Part shown: positions 26,054-34,083 of the stretch, one piece after another
Numbering within the stretch: the stretch's first letter is position 1
Layout of the letters: the number at the start of each line of letters is the position of its first letter
Origin: Candidatus Propionivibrio dominans
Lineage (GTDB): Bacteria > Pseudomonadota > Gammaproteobacteria > Burkholderiales > Rhodocyclaceae
Assembly: GCA_016709335.1 (NCBI GenBank)
Contig: JADJNC010000064.1
Location: 1 to 64,000 of the forward strand
Direction: 5' to 3'
Length of the DNA stretch: 64,000 nt
The notes under the pieces: model-generated
Databases searched by the model: none
Told to the model about the DNA's origin: nothing
Seen by the model: the letters and a program-made list of their open reading frames with translations, nothing else
Made by a program: the position numbers and the translations under genes

Positions 26054-26866
26054 TTACGTTGCATCGTTCATGGAAAATCCGGTCAGCGTGCGCTGCGCGA
26101 TGAAGGCTTGCAGCGTCGCGCCGGGGTTGAAGGCGGGGTCTACGCTCAGCGCGGCGGCTATCGCTTCCGCCAGCGTCTGCCCGGATTGCAGCGCACGCAG
26201 GAAAGCCGCTGCACTGGCCGTCAAGGCCAGCGCCAAGACCCGGCCTTCACTGCGCACGACCAGTGCCCGGCAAGGCGCTGTAGGTGACCGGACATCGATA
26301 GCGGCCAGCGCGCTGTCGCGTTCGTCCTCGGCCAACTGGTGTGCCTGCCAGATATCGACCAGCGGCCAGGGCGATTCGATGAGCGCGGCGCCGACCCAGA
26401 CGTGCAGGCGCAGATTCGGCTGCACGGCGGCCGGGACATCGGCCAGCGCGGCGAGATCGAAGACGGCGGCATCGGCAGCGCCATAGGCGACGAGCAGCGC
26501 CCACTCCAGCCGTGCCATGTCGGGCAGATACGGCTGTTCATTGCTCAGCGAAGAGTCATCGAGCCAGGCTGCCAGTTCGCCGCCATAGGCGTTCAGATCG
26601 CCGCTGCGACTCGGGTAGCTGGCGATGTACCGATCGGCAAGCTGGCGAAAACGCTGCGCGCCGAGAAGCTGCGCGAGTACCGGGTAGCTCGATGCCAGAG
26701 CGCTGCGCCAGTTGCCGATGACGTTGCGCCGGTAGGCCGCCAGCCGTCGTTCGGCAAGCGCTTCCGGTTCAGCGAACAGCGCCCACAGCGCCGAGGAGTG
26801 GCCGGGCGTGGCGTCATTGCGCAGCGCACCGCCAAACACGGCTTGCACTTCAGGCAGCGAGGGCAT
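26054..26866 (-). CDS. bufC: DUF2063 putative DNA-binding domain protein (BufC/HvfC-like)
   Basis: The 270-residue protein begins MPSLPEVQAVFGGALRNDAT. It has the N-terminal DUF2063 helical domain (LAAYRRNVIGNWRSALASSY and VLAQLLGAQRFRQLADRYI) and a C-terminal second domain with MARLEWALLVAYGAADAAVF. In MNIO systems this partner binds the precursor or docks it to the DUF692 enzyme. The frame is open far upstream, but residues before 26866 lie antisense-like inside the DUF692 gene, so the start is set here, overlapping that gene by 17 nt. Unlike the copy at 21.2 kb, this one is intact. Confidence 0.87.
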   Translation of the reverse strand: MPSLPEVQAVFGGALRNDATPGHSSALWALFAEPEALAERRLAAYRRNVIGNWRSALASSYPVLAQLLGAQRFRQLADRYIASYPSRSGDLNAYGGELAAWLDDSSLSNEQPYLPDMARLEWALLVAYGAADAAVFDLAALADVPAAVQPNLRLHVWVGAALIESPWPLVDIWQAHQLAEDERDSALAAIDVRSPTAPCRALVVRSEGRVLALALTASAAAFLRALQSGQTLAEAIAAALSVDPAFNPGATLQAFIAQRTLTGFSMNDAT

Positions 26867-27752
26867 GGCCAGGCTCCAGAGGTGACGCAGAAACATTGTG
26901 CATACGGGCGCGCAGCCGCTGCTCGGCCTGCGCCGCTTCGCCTTGCAGGACGGCCAGCGAGGGGATGTCGACGTCCCATTCGATGAGCGTTGGCTTGGCG
27001 CCGAGATGGCCGAGGGCGTACTCGTACAAGTCCCACACCGGCGAATGCACCGGCTGACCGTGGGTGTCGATGAGGAAATCCTCGCACGCCTCGAAACCGG
27101 CCAGATGCAGTTCGCCGACGAGGTCGGCCGGGATGGCGTCGATGTAGGTCTGTGCAGAAAAACCATGATTGCACGCCGACACGTAGATGTTGTTGATGTC
27201 GAGCAGAATGCCGCAACCGCTGCGTCTGGCGACGGCAACGAGAAAATCCCATTCGCTCATCATCGAGTCGGCGAACTGAAGATAACTCGACACATTCTCG
27301 ACCAGAATCGGCCGCTGCAAGCGTTCCTGCACGCGCTCGATGCGGGCAACGGCCTGCTCCAGCGCTGCTTCAGTGTAGGGCAGTGGCAGCAGATCGTTGA
27401 AGTGGCGCGCACCGGCAGACGACCAGCACAGATGCTCGGACACCGACACCGGCTCGATGCGCTCTACCAGCGCCGCCAGTTTCGCCAGATGCGCTTCGAA
27501 CAGGGTGTCGAGCGCACCGAGCGACAGGCCGACGCCGTGCAGGCTGAGCGGATAGTCTTGCCGGATGCGGTGCAAAAACTCGATCGGGGCGCCACCGGCG
27601 CTGAAGAAGTTTTCGCTATGCACCTCCCACCAGGCCACCGCCGGCCGTTCGGCAAGAACCTGCGCATGATGCGGGGCGCGCAGGCCGATACCGGCGACAA
27701 GGGGCAGTCGGGTGGAGGGGACAGGAGCGGCAGGAGCGGAAGAGGAGGGCAT
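26850..27752 (-). CDS. bufB: DUF692 multinuclear non-heme iron oxidase (BufB/MNIO-like), second copy
   Basis: A second MNIO enzyme of 300 residues with the same ligand segments as the first: LSLHGVGLSLGALDTL, VSEHLCW, LVENVSSYLQF, LLDINNIYVSACNHG, ELHLAGFEACEDF, and DTHGQPVHSPVWDLY. In the place of HLAGHEDHG it reads HLAGFEACEDF, a difference between the two paralogues near the expected active site. It lies 16 nt after the DUF2282 peptide gene. The likely role is oxidative modification of cysteines in that peptide. The divergence from the first copy suggests each enzyme serves its own precursor. Confidence 0.88.
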   Translation of the reverse strand: MPSSSAPAAPVPSTRLPLVAGIGLRAPHHAQVLAERPAVAWWEVHSENFFSAGGAPIEFLHRIRQDYPLSLHGVGLSLGALDTLFEAHLAKLAALVERIEPVSVSEHLCWSSAGARHFNDLLPLPYTEAALEQAVARIERVQERLQRPILVENVSSYLQFADSMMSEWDFLVAVARRSGCGILLDINNIYVSACNHGFSAQTYIDAIPADLVGELHLAGFEACEDFLIDTHGQPVHSPVWDLYEYALGHLGAKPTLIEWDVDIPSLAVLQGEAAQAEQRLRARMHNVSASPLEPGHALAA

Positions 27753-27768
27753 GCCCGCTACTCCGGGA

Positions 27769-28065
27769 TCAGCTCTTTTTCTTCATCTCCTTCTCCAGCT
27801 CGGCGGCCGCTTTGAGCTTGCCGCCCATTTTTTCGCAAGTGCCCTTATCGACGTACTTCCAGTCGTTGGGGTCCTTGTCGACGGTCGAGGTGCCGGCGCA
27901 GGCGTGCTTCGAATACTTGCCGCCGCAGTCGTTCTTGCCGGCCATGGCGACGCCATAGCATTTTTCCTTGTCGGCCGCGGCGAAGGCGGCACCGGAAGAT
28001 GCGGCAAGGCCAAGGGCGAGCAGACCGGCGACGGCGGCTTGAGCGAGGGTATTATCAGATTTCAT
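27769..28065 (-). CDS. bufA: DUF2282 bufferin-type precursor peptide
   Basis: The 98-residue product has a signal peptide ([20 protein letters not shown], cleaved after AFA) and a mature part with four cysteines in [25 protein letters not shown] and [12 protein letters not shown]. It fits the DUF2282 family, the first described bufferin precursors, in which cysteines are converted to thiooxazoles and bind copper. The C-terminus is lysine-rich. It opens the four-gene set with DUF692, DUF2063 and DoxX and follows the anti-sigma gene by 54 nt on the same strand. Confidence 0.87.
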   Translation of the reverse strand: MKSDNTLAQAAVAGLLALGLAASSGAAFAAADKEKCYGVAMAGKNDCGGKYSKHACAGTSTVDKDPNDWKYVDKGTCEKMGGKLKAAAELEKEMKKKS

Positions 28066-28119
28066 GTAAGTCTCCTTTGGATGAGTTGATATTCAGCAAA
28101 CTGTTGGCCGGAATCAGGA

Positions 28120-28293
28120 TCAATCTCCGGGAAAGCGCCTGAGCGCCTGACGCAGCAAATCCATCTGTGCGTCAAAACGTCGGCAGGTAGCGCACAGAAT
28201 CAGATGCACACGCATTGAAAGACGTTCGGCGAAACCGAGTTTGCGATCCTGCGCTTCGATCACCAGCCGGTGAACTTCCCTGCAAGACTTCAT
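28120..28293 (-). CDS. Small zinc-finger anti-sigma factor
   Basis: The 57-residue protein from MKSCREVHRLVIEAQDRKLG has the zf-HC2/ZAS pattern: Cys4 and a later HLILCATCRRFDAQMDLLRQ with His-x3-Cys-x2-Cys. It has no membrane helix, so it is a soluble anti-sigma factor that would hold the ECF sigma encoded 5 nt upstream and perhaps release it on thiol or metal stress through its zinc site. The frame is open to 28371, but only the part from 28293 fits the family. Confidence 0.8.
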   Translation of the reverse strand: MKSCREVHRLVIEAQDRKLGFAERLSMRVHLILCATCRRFDAQMDLLRQALRRFPGD

Positions 28294-28298
28294 TCCCG

Positions 28299-28859
28299 TC
28301 ACCTCGCGCCAAACCAGCGCAACTGCAAGCACTCCCGCAGTCGCATGCGTGCCCGATAGAGCACCACCCAACAGTTAGACGAACTCATCTTCAATTCCTT
28401 ACAAATTTCTTCGGTCTCGAAACCGAGCACCTCCCGCATCGTAAAAACTCGCGCCACATTTTCCGGCAAGGCCTTCATGCACAGCTCAAGCACCTCGTAA
28501 AATCCCCGCTGTTCGAGTACCACCGCCGGATCGCCCCAGTCTCCCGGTGCTTCCTGCCAGTGGCCGGTGCCATCGAACAGGGCATCGAAGTCTTCATCGC
28601 CCTGCTCGTCGACGATTGGCAGCGTCCCCTCACGCGAGCCGCGCCGCAGGTGATCGACAATCTTGTTGCGCAGGATGGAAACCGCCCAGGTCTTGAGCTG
28701 GGAGCGGCCGGAAAACGCGCTCTTGCCCTCCAGCGCGGCAAGCAGCGTTTCCTGAACGACATCCTCGGCGGCCGCCTCGTTGCGCAATTGCAGCATGGCA
28801 AAACGCAGCAGCGTCGGGCGGATTTTTTGCAGCGATTCCTGAAGGTCGGGACTGGGCAT
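28299..28859 (-). CDS. ECF-family RNA polymerase sigma factor
   Basis: A 186-residue sigma70-family protein with region 2 (RFAMLQLRNEAAAEDVVQET and LKTWAVSILRNKIVDHLRR) and region 4 (CMKALPENVARVFTMREVLG and ICKELKMSSSNCWVVLYRAR), without sigma 1 or 3. It is followed by its anti-sigma gene and the bufferin operon. I chose MPSPDLQESLQKIRPTLL at 28859, since the extra 38 codons upstream would overlap the promoter. A TGTAAC-N17-CGTTTT promoter before it suggests autoregulation. Confidence 0.88.
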   Translation of the reverse strand: MPSPDLQESLQKIRPTLLRFAMLQLRNEAAAEDVVQETLLAALEGKSAFSGRSQLKTWAVSILRNKIVDHLRRGSREGTLPIVDEQGDEDFDALFDGTGHWQEAPGDWGDPAVVLEQRGFYEVLELCMKALPENVARVFTMREVLGFETEEICKELKMSSSNCWVVLYRARMRLRECLQLRWFGAR

Positions 28860-28923
28860 CGCGCTACTGTATCGACAGCGGCTGGCATACGCAAGCTTAT
28901 CTCCGCTTATGTCCTGTTCATGG

Positions 28924-28952
28924 AAAACGGCTCTTGAAAATACCCTGTTACA
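28924..28952 (-). promoter_or_regulatory. Candidate autoregulated ECF promoter of the sigma gene
   Basis: On the minus strand TGTAAC (28947-28952), 17 nt, and CGTTTT (28924-28929) lie about 65 nt before the sigma start codon. The same layout (TGTAAG-N17-CGTCTA) precedes the peptide gene at 23.1 kb. It overlaps the divergent heat-shock promoter on the other strand. Confidence 0.55.
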
Positions 28953-28960
28953 CCCTACAT
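28933..28960 (+). promoter_or_regulatory. Sigma32-type heat-shock promoter of the Hsp20 gene
   Basis: CTTGAAA at 28933-28939, a further A and 12 more nt, then CCCTACAT at 28953-28960 match the RpoH consensus CTTGAAA / CCCCATnT in sequence and spacing. The transcript would start near 28967, about 40 nt before the ATG, and a GGAGG site precedes the start. It faces the sigma-factor gene and overlaps its ECF promoter. Confidence 0.7.
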
Positions 28961-29007
28961 AAGTATTGGGCAAGAGCCCGATAACCCTAACTCATACGGA
29001 GGTAATC

Positions 29008-29421
29008 ATGAACAAACTGACCCGTTTCGATCCGTTAGACGATCTGTTCCGCGGCTTTTTTGTCCGCCCCGTAGATATGAACATGGAGGCCAATACACCG
29101 GCGATCAGGATGGATGTGAGCGAACAGCCTGAGGCCTTTGTGGTGCACGCCGAAATGCCGGGCGTCAAGAAGGAAGACATCCATGTCCAGGTCGATGGCA
29201 ACCAGGTGACGATCGCCGCTGAAGTCAAGCAGGAGAAGGAGGTCAAGGAAGGCGAGCGTGTCTTGCGCTCCGAGCGTTATTTCGGCAAGGTTTCGCGATC
29301 CTTCCAGTTGGCGCAGGACATCGACGACACCAAGGCCGCCGCGCGCTTCAACGAGGGCGTGCTGGAATTGACGCTGCCGAAAAAAGCCGCCACTGCCAGC
29401 AAACGATTGACTATCGAATGA
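29008..29421 (+). CDS. Small heat-shock protein, Hsp20/alpha-crystallin family
   Basis: An ATP-independent holdase chaperone of 137 residues. The alpha-crystallin domain runs from about residue 32 (AIRMDVSEQPEAFVVHAEMP) to the conserved ARFNEGVLELTLPKK (GVLxLxLPK motif). A short N-terminal arm (MNKLTRFDPLDDLFRGFFVR) and a KRLTIE tail follow the family plan. The start at 29008 has an ACGGAGG ribosome site and lies behind a sigma32-like promoter. It is monocistronic. Confidence 0.93.
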   Translation: MNKLTRFDPLDDLFRGFFVRPVDMNMEANTPAIRMDVSEQPEAFVVHAEMPGVKKEDIHVQVDGNQVTIAAEVKQEKEVKEGERVLRSERYFGKVSRSFQLAQDIDDTKAAARFNEGVLELTLPKKAATASKRLTIE

Positions 29422-29523
29422 GCAGGTAGCTCATCAGTGGCTCCATGGCCGAAGGCCTCGCCGGATGCGGGGCAGGGTAGATTTGGTCTAACAGCCCACC
29501 GTGGCCCGAGGCCAGGCTCCGCG

Positions 29524-30607
<1,084 letters not shown>

Positions 30608-30608
<1 letters not shown>

Positions 30609-31252
30609 TGAGCGAGCGATCGCGCACCTGGCTTTTCGATCTCGACAATACGCTGCACAACGCCAGCCCGCATATTTTCCCGCATCTCAACCGCTCGATA
30701 ACGGCTTATATCTGTGAGCATCTGAACGTCGATGAAGACGAGGCCACCCGTCTCCGGCTGCACTACTGGCAGCGCTACGGCGCCACCCTGCGCGGACTGA
30801 TGCGCCACCACGGCACCGATCCGCACCACTTCCTGCACCATACCCACCAGTTCCCCGATCTTGAGCATTCGATCATTGCCGAGCGCGGCCTGCACGCCAT
30901 GCTGCGCCGGTTACCGGGGCGCAAGATCATTTTCTCCAACGCGCCGCACAAATACACCGAGGCGGTGCTGGCGATCATCGGCATCCGTCGCTGCTTTGAC
31001 AGCGTTTACACCGTCGAGCGACTGCGCTTTCAGGCCAAGCCGGCGATCGGCGGATTTCTTCGACTGTTGCACAACGAGCGACTCGACCCGCGTTCGTGCA
31101 TCATGGTCGAGGACACGCTGCCCAATCTGAAAACGGCAAAACGGCTGGGTATGAAAACCGTGTGGGTGAGCGCCTGCACACGCCGCCCGCCCTATGCAGA
31201 CGTACAGCTCGCTTCGGTTCTCGACTTGCCGAAGCGGCTAGGGCGGCTATAA
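30608..31252 (+). CDS. HAD-family pyrimidine 5'-nucleotidase
   Basis: A 214-residue phosphatase of the HAD superfamily, SDT1/YjjG-like. Motif I is TWLFDLDNTLHNAS, with both catalytic aspartates. Motif II is IIFSNAPHKY. Motif III/IV is CIMVEDTLPNLKTAKRLGMK. It probably dephosphorylates pyrimidine nucleoside monophosphates; the yeast relatives do so, and no substrate can be read here. Its ATG overlaps the argB stop (TGATG). Confidence 0.9.
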
Positions 31253-31282
31253 TCTGCCTGTCTGAACAATCAATTCGGACGA

Positions 31283-31354
31283 GTAGGTCGGGTTAGCGTA
31301 GCGTAACCCGACGTTTCGGGGATTGTCGGGTTACGCTGCGCTAACCCGATCTAC
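31283..31354. repeat. Inverted pair of GTAGGTCGGGTTA-type repeats
   Basis: Unit 31283-31312 (GTAGGTCGGGTTAGCGTAGC plus GTAACCCGAC) is followed after 12 nt by an inverted unit at 31325-31354 that differs at 2 of 30 positions. Each unit contains its own dyad, so the pair can fold as a 30-bp hairpin or two smaller ones. It lies 94 nt before slmA and would be in its leader. Confidence 0.8.
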
Positions 31355-31448
31355 AAGGTACTGGCTACATGTCTGCGTCCTGAGACGGGGCACGTTGAAA
31401 GCGCTGGCAAGTGCGTATTTTCAGGATGAATTCAAGGGAGGCAACACC

Positions 31449-32045
31449 ATGGCAAAGCCGGGCGAAAAAAGACTGCTGATCCTGCAAACGCTGGCCGCGA
31501 TGCTGGAAAACCCGAAAGGGGAAAAAATCACCACGGCCGCCCTCGCTGCCCGGCTCGAGTGCTCGGAAGCGGCGCTTTATCGCCACTTCGCCAGCAAGGC
31601 GCAGATGTACGAGGGGCTGATCGAATTCATCGAAAGCAGCCTGTTCGGTGTGATCAACCAGATTTCCGCCGAGGAAGCGCAGGGCCTGCAACAGGTCGAG
31701 CACATCCTGGCGTTGCTGCTCAACTTTGCCCAGCGCAATCGCGGCATGACCAAGGTGCTGACCGGCGACGCGCTGGTCAACGAAAACGAGCGCCTGCAGG
31801 CGCGCATCAACCAGTTGCTCGACAGGATCGAAGCCGCGCTCAAACAGGCGCTGCGCGTTGCCGCCACCCAGGATCAGATCTCTGCCAACGCCGATTTCGG
31901 CGGGCTGGCGAATATCCTGCTCTGCTACGTCATCGGCCGCTGGCAGCAGTACGCCAAAAGCGGCTTTAACCGTGAGCCGATGGCTCACTGGGCGCAACAC
32001 TGGCCAATGCTCTACGTCGCCTGCCTGAGCCAGAGAACGGTTTAG
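31449..32045 (+). CDS. slmA: Nucleoid occlusion factor SlmA (TetR family)
   Basis: The 198-residue length equals that of E. coli SlmA. The N-terminal helix-turn-helix region reads ITTAALAARLECSEAALYRH followed by FASKAQMYEGLIEFIE. The C-terminal half has ERLQARINQLLDRIEAALKQ, typical of SlmA. SlmA binds chromosomal SBS sites and FtsZ and blocks division over the nucleoid. I chose the ATG at 31449 after a GGGAGG site; the open frame runs back to 31323 through the repeat. It follows argB and a HAD gene as in related genomes. Confidence 0.9.
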   Translation: MAKPGEKRLLILQTLAAMLENPKGEKITTAALAARLECSEAALYRHFASKAQMYEGLIEFIESSLFGVINQISAEEAQGLQQVEHILALLLNFAQRNRGMTKVLTGDALVNENERLQARINQLLDRIEAALKQALRVAATQDQISANADFGGLANILLCYVIGRWQQYAKSGFNREPMAHWAQHWPMLYVACLSQRTV

Positions 32046-32067
32046 CGTCTCACCACGAGCGCACCTC

Positions 32068-33177
32068 ATGGGTACCGCAGCAACGCGACTGGCCTTCATC
32101 GACGCCCTCAAGGCGATCGCTTCGCAGCTCATTGTGCTGCACCATCTGGCGTTCTACGGCCCGATGTCCGATGTCGCCAGCCAACTGGCTCCGTCGCTGT
32201 TTTCCTGGCTGAGTCAGGATGCACGCATCGCCGTGCAGGTCTTTCTGGTGATCGGCGGCTTTCTCGCCGCAAGAGCGCTGGCTCCCACCGGCAGGTTGAT
32301 GACCGACAATCCCCTCGCGCTGCTCAAGAAACGCTATCTCAAGCTGGTCATCCCCTACTTTGCGGCGGTACTGCTAAGCATTGTGTGCGCTGCGCTCGCC
32401 CGCCGCCTGATGGATCACGATTCGATTCCCGATCCGCCGAGCGTCTGGCAAGTGCTGGCGCATATCACGCTGATGCAGAACCTGCTCGACTTCGACTCCC
32501 TGTCGGCGGGCGTCTGGTACATCGCCATCGACTTCCAGCTCTTCACCCTGCTGCTGTTCACGCTCTGGCTTGCCCGCGCTGCCGGTCGCGGCGTCGCCGG
32601 AACGCATTTCCTGGGCATCACTCTGGTCGCCGCGCTGGCGCTGGCTTCCCTGATCTACTTCAACCGCGACTCGAACTGGGACAACTGGGCGCTGTATTTC
32701 TTCGGCGCGTATGCGCTGGGCACGCTGTCTTACTGGTTGACCGAGGCCAGACAGCAGCCGGGCTGGCTGCTGGTCATGGTCGGCGTCGTGGTTGCTGCGC
32801 TGGTCGTTGATTTCCGCTCACGCATCGCTGTTGCACTGCTCGCAGCGCTGGCGCTCGGTATTGCACAACACCGGGGAGTCATGGAGAACCGCCCACAAGG
32901 ATCCGTTCTTGCCTATCTCGGCAAGATTTCCTATTCGGTATTCCTCGCCCACTTCCCGGTGATTCTCGTCATCAACGCCATATTCTCGAGGCTTGCACCG
33001 CAGAGCCCGGTCGCCAACGCCTTCGGCATCGTCCTGGCCTGGGCGGCCAGCATCGCTGCGGGCGCCGTGTTTTATCGCTTTGTCGAAAGCCGCGCCAGCT
33101 TCTGGCAGGGGCTGACCATAGACCCGGCACTGCGCGCCCTCAAACGTTTCGTTCTGGTGTTCAGAACGAAGTCCTGA
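32068..33177 (+). CDS. Acyltransferase 3 family membrane protein
   Basis: A 369-residue integral membrane acyltransferase with about ten helices. The conserved first helix reads RLAFIDALKAIASQLIVLHH, with the catalytic His and R/D of the family, and GGFLAARAL follows. The final part has YLGKISYSVFLAHFPVILV. These enzymes O-acylate sugars or lipids at the cell envelope; the acceptor is unknown. It starts 22 nt after slmA and converges with the Dyp peroxidase 6 nt on. Whether it belongs to the slmA transcript is uncertain. Confidence 0.85.
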   Translation: MGTAATRLAFIDALKAIASQLIVLHHLAFYGPMSDVASQLAPSLFSWLSQDARIAVQVFLVIGGFLAARALAPTGRLMTDNPLALLKKRYLKLVIPYFAAVLLSIVCAALARRLMDHDSIPDPPSVWQVLAHITLMQNLLDFDSLSAGVWYIAIDFQLFTLLLFTLWLARAAGRGVAGTHFLGITLVAALALASLIYFNRDSNWDNWALYFFGAYALGTLSYWLTEARQQPGWLLVMVGVVVAALVVDFRSRIAVALLAALALGIAQHRGVMENRPQGSVLAYLGKISYSVFLAHFPVILVINAIFSRLAPQSPVANAFGIVLAWAASIAAGAVFYRFVESRASFWQGLTIDPALRALKRFVLVFRTKS

Positions 33178-33183
33178 GCCGGG

Positions 33184-34065
33184 TCAAAGTCCCAGCGGCG
33201 CGAGATCGAGCTGGCCGTCCTTGAGTGCCGGGCACCAGAAATAGGCGCCGGAGACGGGCTGGGTAAAGTTGAACAAGGCGTCGACGATGCCGTCCTCGGC
33301 GCCGACCATGCGCCTAAGTTGCGCTTCGAAGGCGTCAAACGAGGCGCCGAAGGCAACGAACATCAGGCCGCCGGCGTTGCCTTCGGCCCACGGCATCGAA
33401 CGGCGCAGCACGAAGGCTTCCGGGGTGAAGCTTTCCTGCGCGGTGCGCTTGACGTGTGCCGATTCCGGGGCGTCGTCCAGTTCCTCGTTGTCGCTTTGCC
33501 GACGCCCGACGGCGTTGTCCTGATCGTCTTCCGGCATCGACTCGAAGCGTTCGAAGTTGTGACACCAGCGCTGCGTGGCGACGAAGCTCGATCCGGCAAG
33601 CGCCGGCTGCTGTGCGCCGACGATCGCCGCGCTGATGGCCGCGTCGCCGGTCGGGTTCTCGGTGCCGTCCTCGTAGCCGGACAGGTCGCGCCCCTCGCCA
33701 TATTTGAAGGCATCCCAGGTTTCATCAAGCTGGAAGGCGGGCGTCATGGCCCTGGTAATTCGCCGCGAACGGTGCAGGATTTCTCCCCGGTCAGCGCCGC
33801 GCAACCAGATCCAGGCCGCTTCCGGCGCGTTATCGATGGACAGCCCCGGTGCGCTGATCGGCGGAAAGCTTTTCAGGCCGGGGATCGTCGCGCCCAGCGC
33901 GGAAACGAGACTTAGCCCGAATCCGGCGAGCGTGTTTTCTCCGTCGGCGATTTCGCGCAGCGCTTGCAGGCACTCCACAAGGCGCGACATGTCGCCCAGC
34001 GAGAAAGACAGGTAGCGGGCCAGATTCGGCACTGGAAGAAGGATTCCGGGCTGTGCTGTAGTCAT
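33184..34065 (-). CDS. Dyp-type heme peroxidase
   Basis: A 293-residue dye-decolourising peroxidase of the YfeX-like class. The hallmark GYEDGTENPTGDA (GXXDG with the distal Asp) lies near residue 134. The proximal histidine is expected in DAPESAHVKRT, and the distal arginine in AFVLRRSMPWAEG. No Tat signal is present, so it is cytoplasmic. Substrates of this class are poorly known; peroxide is the oxidant. It ends the glnE direction, 18 nt after glnE's stop, on the same strand and may be co-transcribed with it. Confidence 0.9.
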   Translation of the reverse strand: MTTAQPGILLPVPNLARYLSFSLGDMSRLVECLQALREIADGENTLAGFGLSLVSALGATIPGLKSFPPISAPGLSIDNAPEAAWIWLRGADRGEILHRSRRITRAMTPAFQLDETWDAFKYGEGRDLSGYEDGTENPTGDAAISAAIVGAQQPALAGSSFVATQRWCHNFERFESMPEDDQDNAVGRRQSDNEELDDAPESAHVKRTAQESFTPEAFVLRRSMPWAEGNAGGLMFVAFGASFDAFEAQLRRMVGAEDGIVDALFNFTQPVSGAYFWCPALKDGQLDLAPLGL

Positions 34066-34083
34066 TGATATCTCACGGGTTGT

